From: Odobenus rosmarus divergens | Lineage: Eukaryota > Chordata > Mammalia > Carnivora > Odobenidae | NCBI RefSeq assembly: GCF_000321225.1 | Contig: NW_004450402.1 | Coordinates: forward strand, 2,221,674 to 2,285,673 | DNA: 64,000 nucleotides | Direction: 5' to 3' | Part shown: piece after piece, positions 10,396-20,541 of the stretch | How positions within the stretch are numbered: the stretch's first letter is position 1 | How the letters are laid out: each line of letters starts with the position of its first letter | Program-made: the position numbers and the translations under genes | Notes under the pieces: generated by a model | What the model saw: the letters and a program-made list of their open reading frames with translations, nothing else | Told to the model about the DNA's origin: nothing | Databases searched by the model: none

Positions 10396-10734
10396 AAATG
10401 GTATCTAAGAAAAAGAAGAGCCAAAAATATATTTCACATTTACAACATACGAGGCATTTTTCTATGTGCTTCTAGGTTATCTCCTAATCCAGTAATATAG
10501 GGACTTCTCTTCTCCCCAGTTCTCTGCATTTCAGCAAATGGCCCCCATCCCGTGTCCATACTGTCACTTAATCCCTAATCCAAGACACGTCCTTGATGCC
10601 TCTCTTCCTTTCATATTTTGAATCAACTCCATTTTTGCGTCCTATCATATCTATCTCTAGAACCACTTAATTGAACACTTTGGGTATAATTAAATAAAAT
10701 TTTATGGTATGTGAATTAAATTTCAGTAAAACTG
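10396..10734. other. Unassigned non-coding sequence
   Basis: Nothing firmly recognised. Its end (about 10640-10734) is AT-rich. Confidence 0.35.
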
Positions 10735-11450
10735 TAATTTAAAAAATTAAATATATGTCTAGAGTCTTTCCACCTCTCCTCATCACCCCCGCTGTCATCC
10801 TTGTTCAAATCTCTCTTTTCTTGCCTGGATCTCTCTAGCCACTTCCTAATTGGTCTCCTTGCTTCAGGTCTTACCCACTCATGCTCCATTTCCACACTGC
10901 ACTCAGAACAGTCCTCTAAAAACATAATCCCTACCATGTCACTTTCTTGCTCAAAACCCATCCAGTGATTTCCCACCAGCCTGAAAATAAAAGCCATCAG
11001 TGTTCCCCATAATTTGGCCTTTCTTTCCAACATCATCTCTATTACTCTCCACCTGCTCCTTTCCTCCACCACACTGGCCTTCTTGCTCCTCCTAAACTGT
11101 GCTAAGTTCATTCCCATCTAAGAATGACTAGTCTTAGCATTGGTGTTCTTTCTGCCTGGGACACAGTTCCTTCAGATCTTATAGATCTCTGTTTAGTTCT
11201 TCTCATCAGAGACTTTCCAAGGCCATTCTATATGATGTCCCATCTGAACTTCCCCATTATTCTTTATCTCTTTAACCTGCTTTACCTTTTCTCCGTAGCA
11301 CTCATCATTACATGACATCGTATTACATGGCTATTTGTTCATAGCAATGTAATCTCCATGAGTAGAGAGGCCCTATCTGTCTCCAGCACTTAAAATAGTA
11401 TCTGGCACATAGCAGGTGCTCAGTAAATATTGTGGAACGTTGAATGAATG
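10735..11450 (+). mobile_element. L2 3' portion, sense, long
   Basis: Ordered L2 landmarks: CCACTTCCTAATTGGTCTCC, CACACTGCACTCAGAACAGTC, TCTTGCTCAAAACCCATCCAGTGATTTCC, CCTGGGACACAGTTCC, then TCTGGCACATAGCAGGTGCTCAGTAAATATTG..TTGAATGAATGTGAATGA at the 3' terminus. The 133-codon frame on the opposite strand (10716-11117) is a by-product of this repeat. Confidence 0.85.
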
Positions 11451-12059
11451 TGAATGACAAATTAAGAAATGAAGGTATAAATATTACTAAACATCTCTCT
11501 TTACCTGGTTTGCCAGTTTTTCTGTTTGAGGACACTCTTCATATCACAAATGGCAGCCTTGCAAAACATAACTGTGCTCTGGTTGGGTCTCATTCCCCCC
11601 GACCCAGAGCTTTGTGGGTTGCAAATATCCCCGCCACTTTGAAGAGATTCCAACAATTTCAAATGGTAGGAAGAAAAGATCTCTAATATGCCCTGTAAAA
11701 GGCCTACAGTGCCCTCCTTCCACTGAAAGGACATTGAGCTCCCAGTCACAAAAACATTTTCCTAAAATTATCAGTACTGAAGCCCAATCATATATTCTCT
11801 GATAACTTTTTATTACATGTGAATATATGGTGGGTCCTGTGCTGGACATTGAATATATAAAACTAAATACAGTAGGGTCACTTGACGGTTCTTTCAGTTT
11901 CCCTTGACTAAAACACATGGTTTAAAGAAGAAACTAAACTAATTTTTCAATACCACATGATTACTTTTTCCTTTCAAAGAACGAACGTATTTCTTATTTT
12001 CTACCCTGGAAAGAGCTACTATACAATCACTCCTACCCACTGACAATGTCTCTCTTAGT
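11451..12059. other. Unassigned sequence, possible L2 scrap
   Basis: About 11810-11930 (GGTGGGTCCTGTGCTGGACATTGAATATATAAAACTAAATAC) may be a reversed L2 3' end. The remainder is unassigned. Opposite-strand open frames overlapping at 11501-11918 look like chance frames. Confidence 0.3.
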
Positions 12060-13380
12060 CCCTCTCCTCCTGCCCCTCCTCTCACAGAATATGTCCATCT
12101 TCTTTCTAGAGGTTAGCCCACTCACCCTACTCTTGATTCCACCACCTCCAATTACCCCTCCATCGTTCCATCACTGTAATTTTTATCACCAAATATGTCA
12201 AAAGAACATTTTCATTTTATGCTGAACTTGATTCCTTACCTATCACCAATGATCTCCTCTGGGCTCAGGGCCACCTTCCACGTTCCCTTCCTCCTGCCAC
12301 TCTCTAAAGTATTTGACCCTGTTGACCTTTCCCTGCTCCTCAGACTCTCCTCTGCCTCGTTTGAGCTGATCCTACACTATTCTGTTCTCTCCTCCTCTCC
12401 TTCCTATCAGTGATCCTCAGTCTCCCTCCCAGGCTTATCTTCTTCCCATTCTCTGCAAATGCGAAGTCCCCAAGGCTCTGCCTTTCAGCCACTCTTCCCC
12501 TATGATATTCACATCTGCATTCATGGCTTCAGCTGTCACCTCTTTCGTAGATCCCACGGTCTACATCTTCAATCACAACCACAATCCTAAATCCTATTTC
12601 CATGGATCCAGGTGCCTATTAAACATTTCCAACTGAAATTCCTCAAACTCAGCATAACTAAAATAAAACATCATATTCCCATTCTAAAAGTCAATTCTTT
12701 TTCTTATTTTTCTAATTTCATTTATGATACCACCACTGTCTAATCATCTTCAACTTCCTGCTCTGTGTGTCTCCTTTGTTCCCCAAACAGATGGATTTTC
12801 AAGTTTTGTTGATTTCCTTTGCAGATTGCCTGTCCATGTTCTGTCCACTTCATCGCTGCTCTGATTCTCCCTTCAGTATCTCCTACCTAGACCCTTCAAG
12901 TAGCCTCATAAATGTCTTCAGCTTCTCTTCAATCCATTCTTCACTTAGTTTCCAAAACCTCCAGTGCCTTATCATTGCCTGCTGAGCAGACTCTAAAGTC
13001 CTTAGTCTGGAATTTAAGACTCTATTATTTCTCTGTGTGGCAACTTACCTTCCACCAGAAGTGGACTGTTCACTTTTTTCTTGAGTACACCTTTTTCTTG
13101 AGCATCTTCATGTCTTTCTTAAAAGTCTTCTGTGCACCTAGACCAACTTTTCCCCATTTACTTCTCATAAAATCTTACTATTTTATGCCCAAGCCAAAGG
13201 ATACATCCTCTGTAAGCCCTGTCAAAGGAAATCCCTCTTTCTTCTTACCTCTATAACATATTGCTTGCACCTCATTTTAAATATTATAGATATTTGTGTG
13301 TAGCTTACTTCCGAATTATATTTTAAACTCCTTAAAAATAGGGATGACTTCTCTGGTAGATTATATTATTATTCCCAAGT
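12060..13380 (+). mobile_element. L2 remnant, sense, long (ORF2-derived)
   Basis: Follows L2 order over 1.3 kb: TATTTGACCCTGTTGACCTTTCCCTGCTCC, CAAGGCTCTGCCTTTCAGCC, ATCCAGGTGCCTATTAAACATTTCCAACTGAAATTCCTCAAACTCAGCATAAC, TCACTTAGTTTCCAAAACC, and CTGTAAGCCCTGTC. Protein coding is destroyed. This is one of the longest L2 pieces in the window and lies in the same orientation as the copy upstream. Confidence 0.8.
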
Positions 13381-13390
13381 ATTCACCACC

Positions 13391-13725
13391 TTGAGAGAAT
13401 TATATGTGTCTGCCCCTTGTTGGAGGTTTCCCCACATGACTAGCTTTGGCCAATTAAGTTTGAGCACCTTAAATATGCCACTTCTGGTCCCTGGCATGTT
13501 TCTGTCATCTCTCTTGGGCCCTGCCGCCATATGGGCTTATCCCAATGAATGGCAGCTCCTCCTGCCCAGATCCCAGAATGAAAAAGATGGGAACTTGAGC
13601 TACAACTAACTCACAGTGGACTTCAACATCGATGAGAAATAAACTATTGCGTTGTAAATTACTGAACCCTGGGGGTTGTTTGTTAAGGCAGCATAACTTA
13701 ACCTAAACTGAATAGATCTCTTACC
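13391..13725 (+). mobile_element. Unassigned ancient repeat, LTR-like 3' end
   Basis: TTGGCCAATTAAGTTTGAGC, CAGTGGACTTCAACAT.GATGAGAAATAAAC and GGGGTTGTTTGTTAAGGCAGCATAACTTAACCTA follow a pattern seen in many mammalian interspersed repeats with an AATAAA signal near the end. I cannot name the family with confidence. Confidence 0.45.
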
Positions 13726-13734
13726 CAACTCAAC

Positions 13735-13930
13735 AAATATTCAGTCATTCATTCCACAACACTGAGAACATACTCTACGCAAAGACTTCTTTAAGCGCCA
13801 TGGAACATGCAAAAATTTGTAAAGCATTATGTCTGTCTTCTATTGTCTCAGTTCTGAATAGTAAGATAAGACATGTTCTCAAGTTGCTACAATACAATGC
13901 AAAGTGTCATAAATCTATTTGGAGACTTGC
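13735..13930 (-). mobile_element. L2 3' end, antisense, probable
   Basis: CAACAAATATTCAGTCATTCATTCCACAACACTGAG..CATACTCTACGCAAAG resembles a reversed L2 terminus. Strongly diverged. Confidence 0.4.
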
Positions 13931-15189
13931 AAACAAAGAGCTACGAGGTGTCAGGAAAGAAGCAAGTAACACTCCACTGGAGGAATCAGAAAGAGTTGCA
14001 TGAAGGAAGTATTATTTGTATCTTGCAGCACACCTGGAACATGGTCCACTCTAAAGATGGGTTGAATAGAGAAATAAATGGACAGCTTGTTGTCATCCAT
14101 AAAAGCTGATATCTGTGTTAATGAAACCACATCAGGGCAAGTGAAATATTCCAGGGTAAAAGATAATGGCACTTAAGAACTTGTGAGTGGGTGAATTTGC
14201 TTTAACTAGATCCTCTGATGAAAGAAATCTTACTCATCGACACTGGCATCTTTAAGCTCCGATTATTTCTAGTTAGTCATGTGGCTTTTCATATGATGTG
14301 CTGCTTTTGGCAGGCTGCTTGAGCAAGATTATCTCACAGTCAGCAACCAAAGCCTTCCTATTTTCAGTTTGATCCTTGATGGGAACATCAAGCAGAACCT
14401 TCGGGGCTGGTACTTCTGAGTTCATCAGGGCTGGGAGAACTCGGGCCAAGACTCAGCGAGGCATGTACAGTATCCAAGGCAGACAAAGATGCGCACCTGA
14501 AATAGCCTGTAACGGAGTTTTGGAAGAAATCTTTCCCTCCCTAACTCTCACAAATGCTTCTAGAGTGATTCAAATGATAAGTGCCCTTTTCCTGGGTTCA
14601 TAAATTACAAATTTGGGAATTGGCTAAGTAGCTTAATCATGCACCCAGTGCCACAGACAGGAAAATGTTGCATGCAAGAGGATGGGGGTGGGGGGGATAG
14701 GGAGAGAGTGGGGAGGGTGATAAATGAACTCCTGTTCTAGCTTTCCCCTAGCCAGATTGAGCCACAGGCAAAAACAGTAAGTTCTTTTCAGCTCTGAAAT
14801 TCTGTGAGTCTATAAATTTCATATTTGCCTCTGAGAATTGGGCAACTTAAGCTTACTGGCCATTTTTCCAAATGATATGGGAATGAGGATCCTTACCCCC
14901 CACCCCCATGGTTTTCCTAACTAAGCAGGGTAAGCATATTTTGTGGAATGTCAGCTCCAGCAACATTTACCCCAGGATGACAATAGAAACCTCACACATC
15001 TACACTTGAAAGCAAGTGCCCCACACTAGAAAAACATCTTCAGATAATGCTAACACCATGTCTGATATATGAAAGCAGACTCTCGCCTTTCCACATAGAG
15101 ATCATTCTGGAAAGATAAAGTGAGTATGGCAAGGGTGCCAAGTCTATGGCGGAGTTTCTGAGAGAAGAGTAACTTCATACCCTCCACAG
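13931..15189. other. Unassigned non-coding sequence
   Basis: No gene or transposon recognised. It contains a G-rich tract at 14684-14717 and a C-run at about 14896. Confidence 0.4.
14684..14717 (+). other. G-quadruplex-capable tract
   Basis: Runs of 5, 7, 3, 4 and 3 Gs separated by T, ATA, AGAGAGT and A. The tract satisfies the usual four-run G4 rule on the plus strand. Confidence 0.7.
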
Positions 15190-15370
15190 TTCAAACCTGA
15201 CCTCTCCAACAGTCATTCCCTGAGGTTGAACAAGTTGCTTACTCTCTCCATGCCTCAGTTTTCAGATCTGCATAAGAGTAACCCTGGATGGCTACGGTGA
15301 GGTTATTTTGTAGATATGAAAGTCCCCAGGGCCCAGAAGGCACTCATATGAATGCAATGTGTCTTAATGC
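15190..15370 (+). mobile_element. MIR, sense
   Basis: TTGAACAAGTTGCTTACTCTCTCCATGCCTCAGTTTTCAGATCTGCATAAGAGTAA is the MIR core pattern (tRNA-derived SINE of early mammals). Confidence 0.6.
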
Positions 15371-15676
15371 TCTTCCTCTCGGGACTACCCCTTAGCCCAT
15401 TTCAGTTCCTACCCTGATGTTTATTTTATTGACTTTCCTTTCCTTTAACTTTTAGTTAAATATTGCTTTCACTTGTGTTTAATGTGTTTCACAATAAGCT
15501 GAGAAACCACAGACACACAAAAACATAGACAATCCAGGATGAAAAAATGTGCCGAATCATCCAGTGTAGAATCATCATCTACTTTTAAGCTTACCAACAA
15601 AATTTGAGATCTCTTACCATCCACAAAAATTCCTTTGGCCCATAACAACTTTAGTTTTAAAATTTCCTAAACTCTA

Positions 15677-15874
15677 GGGGCACCTGGGTGGCTCAGTCGG
15701 TTGAGTATCTGGTTTCATCTCAGGTCATGATCTTGAGGTCCTGGGATTGAGCCCCACATCAGGCTCCCTGCTCAGGGGGGTGTCTGCCTGTCTCTCTCTC
15801 TCTTTCTCTGTTCCTCCCCTCGCGCACACTCTCTCTCTCTAAAATAAATAAATAAATCTTTAAAAAAATAAAAT
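15677..15874 (+). mobile_element. Can-SINE, sense
   Basis: Full-length with two CT-rich blocks. TSD TAAAATTTCCTAAACTCTA (ends 15676) and TAAAATTTCCTAAATCCTA (from about 15875), two mismatches. Confidence 0.92.
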
Positions 15875-16229
15875 AAAATTTCCTAAATCCTAGCACACAG
15901 TATCTCCAGGGCCTCCACCAACAAACTGCTCTTCACTGCTAACTCCTAACTCCCAAGAGTAGCACCCACCACCCTTCTCCCAGCTAAATGGAAAAGGGTT
16001 TTATACCCTTTCTTTTTTTGCTTTGTCTCTTTATTTCAGTATTTCTAGGCATCATATTGGCTGTGTACTTTGCGACTTAACCAACCTTCAGTTTACATAG
16101 GAGGAAACTAAAGGACAGGAAGATGAATGATTTACTCAATGCCAAGAAGTTATCAGCAAACGTCAGTCAGTGTTAGAACTGAGCTCCCCGCCTTTTCTTG
16201 ATCTTGCCCTTTCAGTTGATAGCAGGGGC

Positions 16230-16300
16230 CCTGGTGCAGGGAAGGCTCTTCACAGATATTTATTGAATAAGTATTACATGAATGAATGTTCAGTGTCCTC
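16230..16300 (+). mobile_element. L2-type 3' end fragment
   Basis: CCTGGTGCAGGGAAGGCTCTTCACAGATATTTATTGAATAAG..GAATGAATG is a degenerate L2 terminus. Confidence 0.45.
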
Positions 16301-16387
16301 CGCTGTGGATTGAGGGTGACACTCTTCTGAAATAGGTACAGCCTATTGTTATCTTCAGTTTAAAATGTTGGAATAACTTAGGAGTCT

Positions 16388-16644
16388 AGATGTCTGTGTT
16401 TAGTTCTGCTCCTTCAGCTCGATGATAGTTGATAATGCACACACAATACATACACACAATGATACAACCTCCAGAAGCAAAGATAGGAAACACACAAAAC
16501 AGAAAGTTTGTTAGAGTCTCACTCTATGAGAAGGCAGAGGAAGGAAAATGATCATACCATAGATCACTGCCGTACGATTATAATTTATTATGTGCTTTTA
16601 TAAAACTTAGCTCATTTAAGCCTTATGTCAACCTCATGGGAATG
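16388..16644 (+). repeat. 257-bp local duplication, ancestral copy
   Basis: Begins AGATGTCTGTGTTTAGTTC and ends CATGGGAATG. The same 257 bp recurs in direct orientation at 19090-19346 with about 8 substitutions and no indel, about 97% identity by eye. The MIR that starts inside this copy continues past its right edge, so this is the original locus. Confidence 0.93.
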
Positions 16645-16770
16645 GCAGGGGAGATATTATCGCTGGCCTTTGAAACATTGAAAACTCAAAGAATGTAAGT
16701 GAATTTTCCCATATTACAAACTTACAAAGAAAACAATTACCCAAAGCTAGAGCCTAGTTCTTCTTTTTCT
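16550..16770 (-). mobile_element. MIR, antisense
   Basis: TTTATTATGTGCTTTTATAAAACTTAGCTCATTTAAGCCTTATGTCAACCTCATGGGAATGGCA, then AAACATTGAAAACTCAAAGAATGTAAGTGA..GCTAGAGCC. The left half is shared with the duplicated segment. Confidence 0.6.
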
Positions 16771-17394
16771 GGATAGAATTCGTTGTTCTTGGGCTATAAG
16801 GTATTTAATCTTTGATGCCGAGTGTAACTTTTGTTAAATAGGTGTATTCTGTCTTCCTGCTGAAGAACCTTAAAGTCAAGGCTAACTCATTCATATTTGA
16901 TTCCCTATATCTAAGCACAGTTTCTTTCACAAGGTAGAACCTCAAAAGATACTTAATAACAATAATATTATTTTGATGGATAAAAAATAACATTTTTAAG
17001 AAACAGCAGCTACACTTAGCAAGTCGGCTTTTCCAGGATACTGAGTGATTCCCAAGCAAAGTGAAAAGTTTATTTCTTAATACGTGTCCCATCAACTTGG
17101 TATGAGCAAAAATTTTTATGAGGGAAATTTGGTCATTTTGAGAGAAACTGTCATAAATCTTTCTGAATGTGCCTCCTTCTGGTGTCGCTAAAAGATCTGT
17201 GATTTGCCAAATGATGAAACATGTATTCTCTCCTAAACTCTAAGATTAGAAACATTGTTCTGTCCCCTCCTCTTTTTTTTTTTTTCCTAATGCCCCTATT
17301 GGAACAGGTTTCCATGTTACCGTTCAAGGATTGGTTTTAGCCAAAAAGCTACTTCTCATGTTTAGAATGCAGGAGATATTTAAATAAGAATCTT
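16771..17394. other. Unassigned non-coding sequence
   Basis: Nothing recognised. The minus-strand open frame at 16805-17095 (96 codons) has no known domain. Confidence 0.4.
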
Positions 17395-17850
17395 CATCAT
17401 TAATACAGATAATATTTATGGAGTGTTCAATGTATGTCATGCTTTTTATACATTATCTCGTCTAACTCTTAAATGATGTGACTCCTTGGGGCGCCTGGGT
17501 GGCTCAGTTGGTTAAGCGACTGCCTTCAGCTCAGGTCATGATCCCAGGGTCCTGGGATTGAGCCCCGCATCGGGCTCCCTGCTCTGCGGGAAGCCTGCTT
17601 CTCCCTCTGACCCTACCCCTGCTTGTGTTCCCTCTCTCGCTGTCTCTCTCTCTCTGTCAATTAAATAAATAAATAAATAAATAAATGATGTGACTCCTTG
17701 AAAATCTCATTAATTCATGGGATTATCCCTTTTATCACATAGGGAATATTATTATCCTTATTGTATAGTTAAGGAGACTGAATCTTAGAGTTCACACAGC
17801 TAGTAAGCAGCAGCGGTGAGATTTGATCCTAGGTCTCTCTTAATTTGGAA
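17395..17850 (-). mobile_element. MIR, antisense, split by a SINE
   Basis: Left part (to 17487): TATTTATGGAGTGTTCAATGTATGTCATGC..ACATTATCTCGTCTAAC. Right part (from 17700): TATTATCCTTATTGTATAGTTAAGGAGACTGAATC..CACAGCTAGTAAGCAGCAG. Together they are one reversed MIR. Confidence 0.7.
17488..17682 (+). mobile_element. Can-SINE, sense, young-looking
   Basis: Near-canonical head and tail. The 17-bp TSD AAATGATGTGACTCCTT at 17471-17487 and 17683-17699 is perfect, which makes it one of the more recent insertions here. Confidence 0.96.
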
Positions 17851-18054
17851 TTTAACAACTATCCTATACAGTTTCTGTCACTATCAATGATAGCAGATGG
17901 ACCTCATGTTAATGGCAGACAGTCTCAATTTCTTTTTGAATACCTGATAGACCAAGCTGTTGACCGTGGTAACAAAAAGCCTAACTCATCCCCGAGCCTA
18001 ATTTGTGATTATGTAAATGTTTTTCACTTCAATATTCTCTGTAAGAGAATATAA

Positions 18055-18445
18055 AACTACGATGGGATTCCACCCTACACCCATCAGGATGGCTACTATA
18101 AAAAACAAAACAAAGCAAAGTACAAACATTGGTGAGGATGCAGAGTAATTGGAACCCTCGTGCCCTATTGGTGGGAATGTAAATGGTACAGACACTGTGG
18201 AAAACAGTATGGGGGCTCCTCAAAAAAATTATAAATAGGATTACCATATGATCCAACAATTCCACTTCTGAATACATACCCAAAAGTATTGAAGCAGCAT
18301 CTCAAAGTAGTATTTTTATACCCATATTTACAATAACATTATCCCCAGTAGCTAAAACATGGAAGCCACCCAAGTGTCTATTGACAGATGAACAAGATAT
18401 ACATAAAATTGAATATTATTCAGCCTTAAATAGGAGGTAAATTCT
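18055..18445 (+). mobile_element. Old L1 3' region, sense (first part)
   Basis: CATCAGGATGGCTACTATAA, TTGGTGAGGATGCAGAG, TTGGTGGGAATGTAAA, ATGATCCAACAATTCCACTTCTG and ATTGAATATTATTCAGCC are in L1M 3' order. It breaks at GGAGGTAAATTCT and resumes at 19644. Confidence 0.85.
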
Positions 18446-19021
18446 CTACAGTTAAGAGTCTGTTTCTTCTACTCCTAAAACCAATATTGCACTGTATGTT
18501 AATTAAAATTTAAATAACTGGAGGGTATTATGCTGAGCGAAATAAGTCAGTCAGAGAAAGACATGTATCATATGACCTCACTGATATGAGGAATTCTTAA
18601 TCTCAGGAAACAGATTGAGAGTTGCTGGAGTGGTGGGGGGTGGGAGGGATGGGGTGGTTGGGTGATAGATATTGGGGGGGGTATGTGCTATGGTGAGCGC
18701 TGTGAATTGTGTAAGACTGTTGAATCACAGATCCATACCTCTGAAACAAATAATACATTATATGTTAAAAAAAAAAAAAAAGAAGAAGAAGATAGCAGGA
18801 AGGGAAAAATGAAGGGGGGCAATCAGAGGGGGAGACGAACCATGAGAGACGATGGACTCTGAGAAACAAACTGAGGGTTCTAGAGGGGAGGGGGGTGGGG
18901 GGATGGGTTAGCCTGGTGATGGGTATTAAAGAGGGCACGTTCTGCGTGAAGCACTGGGTGTTATATGTAAACAATGAATCATGGAACACTACATCAAATA
19001 AATAAATAAATAAATAAATTT
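18446..19021 (+). mobile_element. Carnivoran L1 3' UTR, sense, 3' fragment
   Basis: GAAATAAGTCAGTCAGAGAAAGAC, then G-rich tracts at 18631-18661 and 18886-18906, GGTATGTGCTATGGTGAGCGCTGTGAATTGTG, AAGAAGAAGAAGATAGCAGG, ACCATGAGAGACGATGGACTCTGAGAAACAAACTGAGGGTTCTAGA and GAATCATGGAACACTACATCAAATAAATAA. This is the end of a carnivoran L1. It carries neither ORF. Confidence 0.85.
18631..18661 (+). other. G-rich tract of L1 3' UTR (G4-capable)
   Basis: GGTGGGGGGTGGGAGGGATGGGG and the following GGTTGGG make four or more G-runs with short loops. A second tract of the same kind lies at 18886-18906. Guanine-rich polypurine tracts are a known feature of mammalian L1 3' UTRs. Confidence 0.7.
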
Positions 19022-19089
19022 TTTAAAGAGTCTCTGTTTCCTGGCTTGTCTCTCTTTTTTTCCTTTGTTTGTTAGTTTTGGAATATTAC

Positions 19090-19346
19090 AGATGTCTGTG
19101 TTTAGTTCTGCTCCTTCAGCTCGATGACAGTTGATAATGCACACACAATACATACACACAATGATACAACCTCCAGAAGCAAAGATAGGAAACACGCAAA
19201 ACAGAAAGTTTGTTAGAGTCTCACTCTATGAGAAGGCAGAGGAAGGAAAATGATCATACCATAGCTCACTGCCATACGATTATAATTTATTATGTGCTTT
19301 TATAAACCTTAGCTCATTTAAGCCTTACGTCAGCCTTATGGGAATG
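19090..19346 (+). repeat. 257-bp local duplication, derived copy
   Basis: Second copy of 16388-16644. It ends inside the shared MIR and is followed directly by an unrelated antisense L1 piece, so it is the derived copy. TTGGAATA also precedes both copies (about 16368 and 19076), so homology may extend slightly to the left with a small gap. Confidence 0.93.
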
Positions 19347-19478
19347 AGTAAAATCAGATGGTATTTGTCTTTCTCTGACTATTTCACTTAGCATTATATT
19401 CTCTAGTCCATCCATGTTGTTGCAAATGGCAAGATTTCATTTGTTATGGCTGAATATTATTCCTTTGTACATATATAC
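19347..19478 (-). mobile_element. L1 fragment, antisense
   Basis: AGTAAAATCAGATGGTATTTGTCTTTCTCTGACTATTTCACTTAGCATTATATTCTCTAGTCCATCCATGTTGTTGCAAATGGCAAGATTTCATTTG. Its first part is the inverse of the L1 sequence at about 18525-18590, so the composite contains an L1 inverted repeat. Confidence 0.75.
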
Positions 19479-19643
19479 TGGAATTAAAATTAAAACCCTA
19501 ATTTAAAAAAAAAGAAAGAAAGAAAATGCTTTTTAGGTGCCTGAGTGCTAAGATTAATATTTTTTTGTAAAAAGTATAATTTTTGTCCTCTACTGATGTA
19601 CTTGATATTAAATCTGGATTCTTACAGCTTTAAAAAATCAAGG
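19479..19643. other. Right end of the composite insertion
   Basis: Contains an A-rich run with GAAAGAAAGAAAA at about 19505-19524 and unassigned AT-rich sequence, ending just before GGAGGGAAATTCT, which repeats the left junction of the interrupted L1. Confidence 0.4.
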
Positions 19644-20230
19644 GGAGGGAAATTCTGACACAGACTACAACATAGTTGAACCTTGAGGACATTTGCTAAA
19701 TAAAATAAACAATAACAAAAAGACAGAACTGGGGCACCTAGGTGGCTCAGTAGGTTAAGGTTCTGCGTTCAGCTCAGGTCATGATCTCCGGGTCCTGGGA
19801 TCGAGCCCCACATCGGAATCCCTGCTCAGCGGGGAGCCTGCTTCTCCCTCTCTCTCTGCCCCTCTGCCCTGCTTGTGTGCTCACTCACTCTCTCTCTCTC
19901 TCTCTCACTCTATCTCAAATAAAATCTTAAAGAAAAAAAGATAGAAACTGTATGATCCCACTTATATGAGTTACCCAGAGTAGTCAAAATCCTAGAGACA
20001 GAAAGTAGAAGGTGGCTGCCAGGAACTAGGGAGACAGGGAAAACACAGAGTTATTATTTAATGGGTATAGAGTTTCAGTTTTACAAAATAAAAGTGTTCT
20101 GGAGATGGATGGTGGTGATGATTGCACAACATTATAAATGTATTTAATACCACTGAACTGTACACCTAAAAATAGTTAAGATGGTAAATTTTATGTCATG
20201 CATCTTTTGCCATAATAAAAAACGTTCGAG
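19644..20230 (+). mobile_element. Old L1 3' region, sense (second part, with terminus)
   Basis: GGAAATTCTGACACAGACTACAACATAGTTGAACCTTGAGGACATT continues the L1 from 18445. After a SINE it proceeds with CAGAAAGTAGAAGGTGGCTGCCAGG, GGAGATGGATGGTGGTGATGATTGCACAACA, CACTGAACTGTACACC and a CCATAATAAAAAA end. Confidence 0.9.
19731..19934 (+). mobile_element. Can-SINE, sense, inside the L1
   Basis: TSD AAAAAGACAGAACT (19717-19730) and AAAAAGATAGAAACT (19935-19949), slightly diverged. Long CACTCACTCTCTC stretch in the CT-rich region. Confidence 0.93.
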
Positions 20231-20343
20231 AAAAAATTACATTAAAGTTGAATAATTGTCAATTTATGGTCAATTTGAACAACCAGTTCAAACGTGTTAG
20301 GTTAAAAAGGAAAGTCATTTTCACATCATAAAAAATAATCAAG

Positions 20344-20527
20344 GAGCGCTTGGGTGGTGGCTTAGTCTGTTAAGTGTCTGCCTTTGGCCGAGGTCACGAT
20401 CATAGGGTCCTAGGATCCAGCCCGATGCTGGGCTCCCTGCTCAGCGGGAAGCCTGCTTCTCTGCGCCCTGCTCGTGCTCTCTCTCTCTCGTTACCTCTCT
20501 CTCAAATAAATAAATAAAATCTTTTTT
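20344..20527 (+). mobile_element. Can-SINE, sense
   Basis: Head altered to GAGCGCTTGGGTGGTGGCTTAG with a 3-bp insertion (GGTGGTGGC), and the CT-rich region is short. The 14-bp TSD AAAAAATAATCAAG at 20330-20343 and 20528-20541 is perfect. Confidence 0.94.
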
Positions 20528-20541
20528 AAAAAATAATCAAG

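Noticed and set aside
10716..11117. 133-codon minus-strand frame
   Set aside because: It is the antisense of an L2 remnant, which is poor in stop-complementary triplets.
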